Positions 16,809 through 24,918 of a stretch of 64,000 nucleotides of DNA are shown here, one piece after another. Under the pieces are notes generated by a model. It was not told the origin of the DNA, searched no databases, and worked only from the letters and a program-made list of their open reading frames with translations. Numbering within the stretch: the first letter of the stretch is position 1; every line of letters begins with the position of its first letter. The position numbers were made by a program, and so were the translations under genes. The stretch comes from Hyphomicrobiales bacterium (lineage in GTDB: Bacteria; Pseudomonadota; Alphaproteobacteria; Rhizobiales; Rhizobiaceae). Location: assembly GCA_900469965.1 (NCBI GenBank), contig UBZP01000005.1, positions 179,915 through 243,914 of the forward strand, given 5' to 3'.

Positions 16809-17093
16809 ATGCCGGACGACGCCCTCGCCCGGCGGATACGGGACGCGCTTTCCATCGTCATCGATCCCGAGCTCGGCAGGAACGTCGTGGAGATGGGCCT
16901 GATCTATGCGATCGAATGCGACAGCGACGGAACGGTTGCCATCGCGATGACGACCACCACGCGCGGCTGCCCGGCCGCCGCCTTCCTGACCGAAGCCGTC
17001 CGGGCATGCGCCGCCGAGGTCGCGGGTGTCAGTGCGGTGGACGTCACCCTGACCTACGACCCGCCCTGGACGCCTGACATGATGACCGGCTGA
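16809..17093 (+). CDS. DUF59/MIP18 family metal-sulfur cluster assembly factor
   Basis: 94 aa. DUF59 core with IVIDPELGRNVVEMGLIYAI and TTTTRGCPAAAFL, whose Cys (in GCP) is the conserved residue in SufT/PaaD/MIP18-type proteins. Members help insert or carry Fe-S clusters, for example PaaD for the PaaABCE oxygenase. It starts on the base after the stop codon of the DUF2249 gene, so it is the last gene of this operon. The target apoprotein is unknown. Confident on family, not on client. Confidence 0.85.
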   Translation: MPDDALARRIRDALSIVIDPELGRNVVEMGLIYAIECDSDGTVAIAMTTTTRGCPAAAFLTEAVRACAAEVAGVSAVDVTLTYDPPWTPDMMTG

Positions 17094-17177
17094 GATCCTT
17101 CCGCTCATCGTCACCATGCATGACCGGACGGTGAAAGCGGGCTTTCAGGCGCGGCCAGCTCGCGCCCGAACGTGAAA

Positions 17178-17199
17178 AGCCCCGGCGTCGGCCGGGGCT
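17178..17199. terminator. Terminator between convergent DUF59 and MFS genes
   Basis: AGCCCCGGC pairs with GCCGGGGCT around GTCG. On the minus strand the stem is followed by TTTT, fitting termination of the MFS gene; it also lies downstream of the plus-strand operon. Confidence 0.7.
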
Positions 17200-17222
17200 C
17201 TCGGGAAGGCGGGTCCGGGTTT

Positions 17223-18875
17223 CTAGAACAGCGCGGCCGTGTTTTTCAGCGTCACCCAGATGCCCCAGAGGAGCGGGATGCCGACGACGGCCCAGGCCAG
17301 CGCCGCCTTGGCGTCCAGACCGCCCGTGCCGATGCCGAAGGAGCCGGTCGGGCCGGCGGTCGCTGCGGCGGTCTTGGCCTGCAGCGCGGCGACCTCCTCG
17401 TCCGACATGAACCACTTGTCGGAGAGCGGCCGCACCAGGAGGTTGGCGATGAAGCCGAGGGCCAGCATGCCGGCGAGGATGTACATCGTGCCGGTGTAGA
17501 GTGCGGGGCCCGGCTCGACGCCGGCTGCGATCTGCGCCTCGCGGATGTAGTTCACCACGACCGGGCCGACGATGCCGGCGGTCGCCCAGGCCGTCAGCAG
17601 GCGGCCGTGGATCGCGCCCACGAACTGCGTGCCGAAGATGTCGGCGAGATAGGCCGGGATGGTGGAGAAGCCGCCGCCATACATCGACAGGATGATGCTG
17701 AAGGACAGCACGAAGAGCGCCTTGCTGCCCATGTCCGCCAGGGTCGGAGCCAGGGCGTAGAGCACGATGCCGAGGACGAAGAACGTGTAGTAGGTGTTCT
17801 TGCGGCCGATCTTGTCGGAGAGCGAGGCCCAGAAGAAGCGCCCGCCGATGTTGAACAGCGACAGCAGGCCGGTGAAGCCGGCCGCGATCGCGGCGATCGC
17901 CGCCTTCTGGCTGGTGTCGAGCTGGCTGAAGGTGAGATCCGGCTGGCCGATGAGGCGACCGCCGAAGATCTCCTGCAGCATCGGCGAGGCCATGCCGATG
18001 ACTCCGATGCCCGCGGAGACGTTGAGGCAGAGCACCAGCCAGATCAGCCAGAACTGCGTCGTCTTGTGGGCGTCGCGCAGGTGGACGTGCTTGGTGGTGA
18101 TCATCGTCGACTTGGAGGCCGGCGGCGTCCAGCCCTCCGGCCGCCAGCCGGCCGGCGGGATGCGGTAGCCGAAGGCGCCGCCCATCATGAAGCAGAAGTA
18201 GATCGCGGCCATGACGAGGAAGGTCTGCCAGACGCCGGCCGTCGTGTCGGTCTTGAAGATGTTCATGAGGATGTTGGCCAGCGGCGCACCGATCATCGCA
18301 CCGCCGCCGAAGCCCATGATCGCCATGCCGGTCGCCATGCCGCGCCGGTCGGGGAACCACTTGATCAGCGTGGAGACCGGCGAGATATAGCCGAGCCCGA
18401 GGCCGATGCCGCCGATGACGCCGGCGCCGATCCACATCAGCCAGAGCTGGTGCGTCACGACGCCGATGGCCGCCACGACGATGCCGCCGCACCAGCAGCA
18501 GGCGGAGACGAAACCCGCCTTGCGCGGGCCGACGCGCTCCAGCCAGCCTCCCCAGATGGCCGCCGAACAGCCGAGCAGCACGAAGAACAGCGTATAGATC
18601 CAGCCGAGATCGGCCACGCGCCAGTTGCAGCTCGTGGTGAACAGCGCGGAGATGAGGTTGAGATCGGCGCAGGCCGCATCGGCGGCGCCCGGAATGGCCT
18701 TGGACAGCGGCAGCCAGAACACGCTGAAGCCGTAGGCCATGCCAATGCACAGATGGATGGCGAGCGCGGCCGGCGGAACGAGCCAGCGGTTGAAGCCGGG
18801 CCTGGCGATGATGCGCTCCCGGTCGAGGATGCTGCCGGAATAGCCGCCGGCAAAGGTCTCGGTCGATACAGTCAT
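17223..18875 (-). CDS. OFA-type MFS transporter (oxalate/formate antiporter family)
   Basis: 550 aa with about 12 transmembrane helices in two halves. The first half has HLCIGMAYGFSVFWLPLSKA and ERVGPRKAGF, the second YGGGFSTIPAYLADIFG and a C-terminal pair of helices, as in the OFA family that includes oxalate:formate exchangers. The substrate is probably a small monocarboxylate or dicarboxylate, not proven. ATG at 18875 follows GGAGGAGAAAT. A sigma-54 promoter (19010-19025) and two palindromes (19078-19112) lie upstream, beside the histidine kinase/response regulator pair transcribed toward it, so the pair probably controls this carrier. Confidence 0.85.
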   Translation of the reverse strand: MTVSTETFAGGYSGSILDRERIIARPGFNRWLVPPAALAIHLCIGMAYGFSVFWLPLSKAIPGAADAACADLNLISALFTTSCNWRVADLGWIYTLFFVLLGCSAAIWGGWLERVGPRKAGFVSACCWCGGIVVAAIGVVTHQLWLMWIGAGVIGGIGLGLGYISPVSTLIKWFPDRRGMATGMAIMGFGGGAMIGAPLANILMNIFKTDTTAGVWQTFLVMAAIYFCFMMGGAFGYRIPPAGWRPEGWTPPASKSTMITTKHVHLRDAHKTTQFWLIWLVLCLNVSAGIGVIGMASPMLQEIFGGRLIGQPDLTFSQLDTSQKAAIAAIAAGFTGLLSLFNIGGRFFWASLSDKIGRKNTYYTFFVLGIVLYALAPTLADMGSKALFVLSFSIILSMYGGGFSTIPAYLADIFGTQFVGAIHGRLLTAWATAGIVGPVVVNYIREAQIAAGVEPGPALYTGTMYILAGMLALGFIANLLVRPLSDKWFMSDEEVAALQAKTAAATAGPTGSFGIGTGGLDAKAALAWAVVGIPLLWGIWVTLKNTAALF

Positions 18876-19009
18876 ATTTCTCCTCCGCAGCGCATCCCCC
18901 GGATGCGCAGATGTCGCGACAGGGAGAGGAACGATTGCCCCCGCAGCCGGCGAAACGCCCGCATCCTCCATGCAGACGGCAGGCCGCCGGACCTCCCGCT
19001 GCGGGCCGT

Positions 19010-19025
19010 TGCAAGGTGCGTGCCA
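19010..19025 (-). promoter_or_regulatory. Sigma-54 (-24/-12) promoter of the MFS gene
   Basis: Minus-strand TGGCACGCACCTTGCA matches the TGGCACG-N4-TTGCA consensus fully. It leaves a leader of about 120 nt before the ATG at 18875. An NtrC-class activator is encoded at 21118-22506. Confidence 0.85.
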
Positions 19026-19077
19026 AAGAGTATGACTTTTGAAATCAGCGGCTTAGGGAAACGGCGAGGCGAAAGAA

Positions 19078-19112
19078 GGACATTTTGTCCCTGCGGCGGA
19101 CAGATTGTCCGC
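19078..19112. promoter_or_regulatory. Two phased palindromes, enhancer sites for the NtrC-class regulator
   Basis: GGACATTTTGTCC (19078-19090) and GGACAGATTGTCC (19098-19110; arms extend to 19096-19112) share GGACA-N3-TGTCC. Their start-to-start distance is 20 bp, about two helical turns. They lie about 55-85 bp upstream of the -24 element, where a sigma-54 activator would bind, and immediately after the kinase stop codon. Confidence 0.75.
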
Positions 19113-21125
19113 TCACGCCGCCTCGGGCAGCCAGACGGTGAAGGTCGCCCCCTCGCCCGGCCGGCTTGCGACAGAGATGGTCCCGCCCTGCCGCCTCACC
19201 AGCGTCTGGCTGATGGAAAGGCCGAGGCCGGTGCCCTGCTGCCGCTTGGTGGTGAAGAACGGATCGAACACCTTTGCCGCCACGTCCGGGTCCATGCCGA
19301 CACCGTTGTCACTGACGACGATCTCGACGCCCGGCCGTCCGCCGCGGTCGCTGTCGCGCGTCTCTATGCGGAGCCTGCCGCCGTCGGGCATGGCATGGAT
19401 GGCGTTGACCATGAGATTGACGATGACCTGCTGCAGCTCCGTGCGGTTCATCAGCACCAGCCGCTCGGCCGTGTTCTCCAGCCGCACCTCGATCGCCGCC
19501 CGGGCCAGCAGGTGCTGGACGAGCGGCAGGCAATCGGCGACCGCCGGACCGGGCGCGTGCCGATCGACGAAGCCGGCGAATTCCTCCGGCCTGGCGAACT
19601 GCAAAAGCTTCGTGACGATCTGGCTGATGCGCTGGATCTGCTCGTCGAGAAGCTGGAACTCCACCTTCGCCTGCTCGGCCCGGTCGCCGACCACCGCGCG
19701 GATGACCTCCAGGTTGCCCTGCATGACGGCGATGGGATTGTTGATCTCATGGGCGACGCCGGCGGTGATCTCGCCGATGGCGGCGAGCTTTTCGGACATG
19801 ATGAGCTGCTTCGTGGTGGCCTCGAGCTGCCGGTTGGCCAGCTGCAGTTCCCGGGTGCGCTCGTCGACGCGGGCGTTCAGCTCCTCGTTCCAGCTTCGAA
19901 GCTGGCGATCGCTGCGTTCCAGCTGGTCGAGGAGATCGTCGAGATGGACGGCGACGCGGCCGATCTCGTCCTGGCTGTCGACCGGGCCGGTGCGCGCGCC
20001 GAGATTTCCGCTCTCGACCTTGGCGATGGTGGCGTCGACGCGCTCGAGCGGCTCGAAGATACCGCGCGCCCAGCGCAGGAAGATCGGCACGCTCGCCGCC
20101 GTGATCGCCAGGAAGGCAAGGCCGATGGTGAGCACCGTCTGGTGCTTCGCCGCGGTGAAGGGCGCCTCCAGGAAACCGACATAGAGCATGCCGACCCGCC
20201 TGCCATGGCTGTCGGTGATCGGCTCGTAGGCGGAAATGTACCAGTCGTTGACGACGAAGGCGCTGTCGAGCCAGGTCCTGCCCTCGCCGAACACGGCCGA
20301 GCGGACCGCCGCGGAAACGCGCGTGCCGAGCGCCCGGCGGCCCTCGAAGAGGCGGACGTTCGTGCTGATGCGCACGTCGTCGAGAAACAGCGTCGCCGTG
20401 CCCTGGCTGCCCTCCGGCAGGCTCGCCGCGCGGTAGACGAGATCGTTGATCGTATCGATGAAGACGAGGTTCTGGTTGAGCAGGATGCCGCCGACGAGGA
20501 CGGCCTTGCGCCCGCCGCCGAGCGTCACCGGGCTTGCGCTCTGCACGACCATGCCGCGCGTCTCCTCCGTGCGCTCCGTCGGCACCGCGTTCGGCGTCGG
20601 GACGAGCGGCAGGCGCGCGCGGGCGGCAAGGTCGGGAGAGAGGTTCTTCAGGTCGGCATTGTCGAAAATGTCGATGCCCGTCGAAGACCGGCCCGAGAGC
20701 GCGTCGCGGATGACCGGCCAGTCGGTGCGAAGGGAAGCCGCGGTCTCGGCGGTGACGGATGTGACGAGCCCCCCGTCCGGGTCGATCACATAGAGAAAAT
20801 CGAGCTCCAGCCGCACCCGCGCCGCGTCGAGCAGGGCCTTGAGCCCGGCCGCGTCGTCGTCGGCCGCATCGCGGAAGCGCACCGAGCCGCCGAGCGCGGC
20901 GATCTGCTCGCCGGTGTTGTCGAGAATATGGGCGAGGTACTGATGGGCGATGGTCAGGTCGCCATTGACCTTGGAGATCAGTGCGGCATCGAACTTCTCG
21001 TTCCAGCGATAGACGGTGACGCCGAGCAGAAGCGGCAGGATGACCAGCATGGGCAGCAGCGCGATGGCGAGCAGCCGGTAGCGCACCGAGCGCGCCGGGC
21101 GGATTGTGCGGCTGCGGTCAATCAT
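19113..21125 (-). CDS. Membrane sensor histidine kinase (DctB-like)
   Basis: 670 aa. A transmembrane helix near residues 15-35, a periplasmic double-CACHE-like sensor (about 40-320), a second helix (about 335-355), HAMP (about 355-405), a coiled coil, HisKA with AGVAHEINNPIAVMQGN carrying the phospho-His, and HATPase with NLMVNAIHAM, DNGVGMDPD and GTGLGLSI. It should sense a carboxylate or similar ligand outside the cytoplasmic membrane and phosphorylate the partner regulator. ATG at 21125 overlaps the regulator stop by 8 bp; longer in-frame starts would sit inside the regulator gene. Downstream lies the sigma-54-dependent MFS gene. Confidence 0.92.
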   Translation of the reverse strand: MIDRSRTIRPARSVRYRLLAIALLPMLVILPLLLGVTVYRWNEKFDAALISKVNGDLTIAHQYLAHILDNTGEQIAALGGSVRFRDAADDDAAGLKALLDAARVRLELDFLYVIDPDGGLVTSVTAETAASLRTDWPVIRDALSGRSSTGIDIFDNADLKNLSPDLAARARLPLVPTPNAVPTERTEETRGMVVQSASPVTLGGGRKAVLVGGILLNQNLVFIDTINDLVYRAASLPEGSQGTATLFLDDVRISTNVRLFEGRRALGTRVSAAVRSAVFGEGRTWLDSAFVVNDWYISAYEPITDSHGRRVGMLYVGFLEAPFTAAKHQTVLTIGLAFLAITAASVPIFLRWARGIFEPLERVDATIAKVESGNLGARTGPVDSQDEIGRVAVHLDDLLDQLERSDRQLRSWNEELNARVDERTRELQLANRQLEATTKQLIMSEKLAAIGEITAGVAHEINNPIAVMQGNLEVIRAVVGDRAEQAKVEFQLLDEQIQRISQIVTKLLQFARPEEFAGFVDRHAPGPAVADCLPLVQHLLARAAIEVRLENTAERLVLMNRTELQQVIVNLMVNAIHAMPDGGRLRIETRDSDRGGRPGVEIVVSDNGVGMDPDVAAKVFDPFFTTKRQQGTGLGLSISQTLVRRQGGTISVASRPGEGATFTVWLPEAA

Positions 21126-22506
21126 CCCAGGCGGCCAGCTTCCGATCGATGGTCTTGCGGGAAATGCCGAGCTGGCGGGCCGCCTCGTCGCGCTGGCCGT
21201 TGCAGGCGGCAAGCACGGCCAGGATATGCCGGCGCTCGACATCCGCCAGCAACCCGCCCGCCGCGTCCGCCGGCGCCGCGTTCGAGCCGAAGCCTTCGGG
21301 GAAGCGGCCGAGGATCAGCGTCCGCTCGACGAGATTGCGCAATTCGCGCACGTTGCCCGGCCAGTCATGGGCCATGAGCGCCTGGCGCACCGCCGCATCG
21401 ATGGGCACCGCCGGCATGGCGAGCTGCGCGGAGAGCTTCTTCATGAAGAGCGCCGCAAGCTCCACCGAATCGCCGTCCCGCTCCTTGAGCGGCGGAAGAT
21501 GGATCTGCATCACATTGATGCGGAAGAAGAGATCGGCGCGGAAGCGGCCGGCCCGCACCTCCTTCTCCAGCTCGGCATTGGTGGCGAAGATGAAACGGAG
21601 ATCGACCGGCACCTCGCGCTCGGAGCCGACGGGCCGCACCTTGCGGTCCTCCAGCACGCGCAGCAGCTTGCTCTGCGTGGCGAGTGGCATCTCGCTGATC
21701 TCGTCGAGGAACAGCGTGCCGCCCTGGGCATGCAGGAACAGGCCCTCGCGCGCCCGCTCGGCGCCGGTGAAGGCGCCCTTCAGATGGCCGAACAGCTCGC
21801 TCTCGATCATGTCGGGCGGGATCGCCCCGCAATTGACCGGCACGAAGGGCTTGGCGGAGCGGTCGGAGAGCGTGTGCAGCGAACGCGCCGCCACTTCCTT
21901 GCCGGTGCCGGACTGACCCGTCAGCAGGACGGAGGTCGGCAGCGGCGCGACGCGGGCGATCGTCTCGCGCACCCTGGCAATGGCGGCGGATTGGCCGATC
22001 AGCCGGTCGCGCAGCAGGATATGGTCGGATGTCGCCTTCAGTTCGTGGCGCAGCACGTAGTTCTCGCGCTGCAGGCGGATGCGATCGAGACAGCGCGCCA
22101 CGGCGTTGAGCAGCTGGTTGGAACGGAAGGGCTTGAGGATGAAATCGACCGCGCCGGCACGCAAAGCCTGGATCGCCGTTTCGAGATCGGCATAGGCGGT
22201 CATCAGGATGGCATCGGCAAAGAAGCCGATCGCGCGCTGCTCGGCGAGCCATTCGACGCCGTTCTTCTTCGGCATGATGTTGTCGAGGATGACGACGTCG
22301 AAATGATGCTGATCGAGCTTCTGCGAGGCCTCGTTCGTATCGGCCGCCAGTTCCAGCCGCTTGCAGCGTGGCCCGAGCGTGCGCATGAGGAAGTTGCGCA
22401 TCCCCGGCTCGTCGTCGACGACGAGAATGGATGCCTGCGCCAGCCAGGGGCCGAACTCCGGATCGGCGGACGTGTCGCGCAGCGCGCCCACGGCTTCAAT
22501 CGGCAC
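21118..22506 (-). CDS. NtrC/DctD-class sigma-54 response regulator
   Basis: 462 aa. Receiver domain (about 25-145; phospho-acceptor Asp in VVILDNIMP, MTAYADLETA, ILKPF). AAA+ domain with GQSGTGKE (Walker A), ELFGHLKGAFTGAERA (GAFTGA loop that contacts sigma-54) and GGTLFLDEISEMPLATQSKL (Walker B). C-terminal Fis-type HTH (AARQLGISRKTIDRKL). GTG at 22506 was chosen because a GGAGGAGGAG tract precedes it; an upstream in-frame ATG lies before this tract. It is the first gene of the operon with the kinase and most likely activates the MFS promoter at 19010-19025. Confidence 0.9.
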   Translation of the reverse strand: MPIEAVGALRDTSADPEFGPWLAQASILVVDDEPGMRNFLMRTLGPRCKRLELAADTNEASQKLDQHHFDVVILDNIMPKKNGVEWLAEQRAIGFFADAILMTAYADLETAIQALRAGAVDFILKPFRSNQLLNAVARCLDRIRLQRENYVLRHELKATSDHILLRDRLIGQSAAIARVRETIARVAPLPTSVLLTGQSGTGKEVAARSLHTLSDRSAKPFVPVNCGAIPPDMIESELFGHLKGAFTGAERAREGLFLHAQGGTLFLDEISEMPLATQSKLLRVLEDRKVRPVGSEREVPVDLRFIFATNAELEKEVRAGRFRADLFFRINVMQIHLPPLKERDGDSVELAALFMKKLSAQLAMPAVPIDAAVRQALMAHDWPGNVRELRNLVERTLILGRFPEGFGSNAAPADAAGGLLADVERRHILAVLAACNGQRDEAARQLGISRKTIDRKLAAWDD

Positions 22507-22605
22507 CTGGTCTCCTCCTCCCGGCGTCAGTCTGTGGTGACCTACCATAGGAAGCCTGCGCCGCAAGCACAAGGCGGCGCCGGACAGGCGACACGTGTAA
22601 GACTT

Positions 22606-24231
22606 TCAGACGTCCGCTGCGGATCGCATGGAGAGCTGGAGGGCTTCGAAGTGGCGGTAACGCCGCTGGTGGATGTCCGCGATCTCGCCGCCCGCCGGCT
22701 CGTAGGTCGCAGCGACGGTGCCAAGCGCCGCCATGGCGGCGGCGACATCGGCGAAGCAGCCGGAGGCGACGGCGCCGAGAATGGCGGCGCCGAGCAGGAC
22801 CGGTTCTTCCGCGGCCGGTGCGACGACCGGCTTGCCGCAGGTATCGGCCAGAAGCTGCCGCACGATGTCGCTCCGCCCCGCCCCGCCGCTGATCACGACG
22901 CGCTCGACGGATGCGCCCTCGCGCGCCTGCGTCTCGATGATCTGCCGCAATCCATAGCCGATGCCGCAGAGACCGGCGATATAGAGTCCGACGAGGCTGT
23001 CGAAGTCCCGTTCCATGCCAAGGCCGGCGATGACGGCCCTTGCATGCGGATCGGCGAAGGGGGCGCGGTTGCCGAGGAATTCGGGCACCACGTGCAGTCC
23101 GGCAGCGAGACGGACGGCCTCGGAGGGCGACGAGGCCCTGGCCGCAGCCGCCTCGGCCATGAGAACGGGCAGCGGAATGCCGCGCGCCTGCGCCTGCGCT
23201 GCCGCCTCCGGCGCGGTGGGATGGAAGGCGAGCAGCTGATCGATCGCGGCCCCCGCCGCACTCTGGCCGCCCTCGTTGAGCCACAGGCCGGGCACCATCG
23301 CCGAGTAGTACGGCCCCCAGACGCCGGGCACGAAGACGGGCGCCTTCGTCGAGGTCATCGTGCAGGACGAGGTCCCGAAGACATAGGCGAGGTTTTCCGT
23401 CGGCCGGCCGCCGATGCCGACCGTGCCGATGCCGCCGGCATGGGCGTCGATCATGCCCGCGCCCACGGCCGTTCCGGGCCGCAAGCCCATCGCGGCCGCC
23501 GCTTCCGGCGTCAGCCCCTGCCCCAGTCGCGTGCCGGGGTCGACGATGCGGGTGCCGATGCGGCCGAAGCCCTCTGCGGCGAGTTCGCCAAGGCCGATCC
23601 TCTCGAAATAGCCGGGATCCCACCGGTTCTCGTGCGCGAGATAGGTCCATTTGCAGGTGACGGTGCAGGTCGAGCGCGCAAGGTCGCCGGTCGCCTTGAA
23701 GGTGAGGAAATCGGCCAGGTCGAAGAACTGCCAGGCAGCGGCAAACACCTGCGGCCGGTTCTCCTTCAGCCAGAGCAGCTTCGGCGTCTGCATTTCCGGC
23801 GAGACGCGCCCGCCGACATAACGCAGCACCTCGTGGCCCATCGCGTTGATCCGTTCCGCCTGGCCGACGGCGCGGTGGTCCATCCAGACGATGATGTCGC
23901 GCTCCGGTCTTTCCGAAGGGCCGACGGCAAGCGGCGCCGCGCCCTTGCCGAGCACGACGAGCGAGCAAGTGGCATCGAAGCCGAGGCCGATCACCGCCGC
24001 CGGGTCGACGCCCGCCGCGGCCACGGCCTCGCGGATACTCGCGCAGACCGCATCCCAGATTTCCGTGCTCGACTGCTCGACGATCGCGCCCGCTTCGCGA
24101 AACAGCGAAATGTCCCGCCTGGCGGAGGCGAGCAACGCGCCGGAAAGGTCGAACAGGCCGGCCCGCGCGCTGCCGGTGCCGACATCGACACCGACGACAT
24201 AACGGGCATTGCGGTCCGGGGACTGGATCAT
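22606..24231 (-). CDS. FGGY family carbohydrate kinase (D-ribulokinase-like)
   Basis: 541 aa. N-terminal FGGY domain begins YVVGVDVGTGSARAGLFD (phosphate-binding loop) with DATCSLVVL and WMDHRA. The C-terminal domain has LCGIGYGLRQIIE and VVISGGAGRSDIVRQLLAD. The length and WMDHRA motif match the YDR109C/FGGY D-ribulokinase group rather than xylulokinase or glycerol kinase. It should phosphorylate a pentulose or related ketose from ATP. It is the last gene of the large minus-strand operon (ABC importer, DhaK, DhaL, this kinase), 35 bp after DhaL. The presence of two different kinase systems in one operon is unusual. Confidence 0.88.
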   Translation of the reverse strand: MIQSPDRNARYVVGVDVGTGSARAGLFDLSGALLASARRDISLFREAGAIVEQSSTEIWDAVCASIREAVAAAGVDPAAVIGLGFDATCSLVVLGKGAAPLAVGPSERPERDIIVWMDHRAVGQAERINAMGHEVLRYVGGRVSPEMQTPKLLWLKENRPQVFAAAWQFFDLADFLTFKATGDLARSTCTVTCKWTYLAHENRWDPGYFERIGLGELAAEGFGRIGTRIVDPGTRLGQGLTPEAAAAMGLRPGTAVGAGMIDAHAGGIGTVGIGGRPTENLAYVFGTSSCTMTSTKAPVFVPGVWGPYYSAMVPGLWLNEGGQSAAGAAIDQLLAFHPTAPEAAAQAQARGIPLPVLMAEAAAARASSPSEAVRLAAGLHVVPEFLGNRAPFADPHARAVIAGLGMERDFDSLVGLYIAGLCGIGYGLRQIIETQAREGASVERVVISGGAGRSDIVRQLLADTCGKPVVAPAAEEPVLLGAAILGAVASGCFADVAAAMAALGTVAATYEPAGGEIADIHQRRYRHFEALQLSMRSAADV

Positions 24232-24266
24232 GGAGCCATACTCTCGGAGGGTTCGACGACCGTGTT

Positions 24267-24914
24267 CTACCGGCTCGCCACGAAGTCCGCCATGCGGCGG
24301 ATCAGGAAGGCGCCGACCGTCGCGCCGGCATCCTGCAGGCCGACGGTCTTTTCCTGGAATGCCGCCGCCTTGCCATGCTGGGCGAGCATGGACTTGGTGG
24401 CTTCCAGCGCCTGTTCCGCCGCATCCGCCGCCGCCTTCAGAGCGTCTGAAAGCGGCGCGCCGGCGGAAGCCTGCGCCTCGAGCGTCGTCGCGATGGGGTC
24501 GAGGACGTCGAGCAGCGTCTTGTCGCCGACCTTCGCCTTGCCGCGCTCGGCAACGCCGTCGCGATAGGCGCGCCAGAAGGCGGCCATGTCGGCGGTCTCC
24601 AACGCGTCCCTGCCTTCGACGGCCTTGCTCGCGCGCAGGAACCCGGTTGCCGTCAGCGTTCCCATGGTGGAGGGCGCGGTGCGGGCCATCGTGGCGCCAG
24701 CGGTGCGCAGCAGCCTGGCGATGCCGGCCGCCTCGCCTTCGGCCTCCAGCGCCTCGGCGGCGGCGGCGAAGGACTTGCTCATGGTGATGCCGAGATCACT
24801 GTCGCCCACCTTGCCGTCGAGCGCGATGAGGAACTCGCGCTGCTCGGCAAAGAGGTCCTTCCAGCTCTTGAATAGGTAGATGAGATCTGCGGCCTTCAGT
24901 GTCTGCATGGTCAT
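24267..24914 (-). CDS. Dihydroxyacetone kinase-type subunit DhaL
   Basis: 215 aa, the nucleotide-binding DhaL domain. LDGKVGDSDLGITMSKSF carries the Asp residues that coordinate Mg-ADP/ATP, followed by GATMARTAPSTMGTLTATGF and DAGATVGAFLIRRM. ATG at 24914 lies 4 bp after the DhaK stop; an alternative ATG at 24908 follows. Together with DhaK it forms a kinase for dihydroxyacetone or, in catabolic sugar clusters, for C4-C5 ketoses such as erythrulose or apulose. No PTS subunit DhaM is nearby, so ATP is the likely donor. Confidence 0.88.
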   Translation of the reverse strand: MTMQTLKAADLIYLFKSWKDLFAEQREFLIALDGKVGDSDLGITMSKSFAAAAEALEAEGEAAGIARLLRTAGATMARTAPSTMGTLTATGFLRASKAVEGRDALETADMAAFWRAYRDGVAERGKAKVGDKTLLDVLDPIATTLEAQASAGAPLSDALKAAADAAEQALEATKSMLAQHGKAAAFQEKTVGLQDAGATVGAFLIRRMADFVASR

Positions 24915-24918
24915 CGTC

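Noticed and set aside
17172..21377. Very long open frame (about 1400 codons) on the plus strand
   Set aside because: It lies antisense to the MFS and histidine kinase genes, which have clear domains; the frame is open only because of high third-position GC. The product is low-complexity.
21106..24567. Long plus-strand open frame over the response regulator and FGGY kinase
   Set aside because: Antisense shadow of two well-supported genes; no domain in it.
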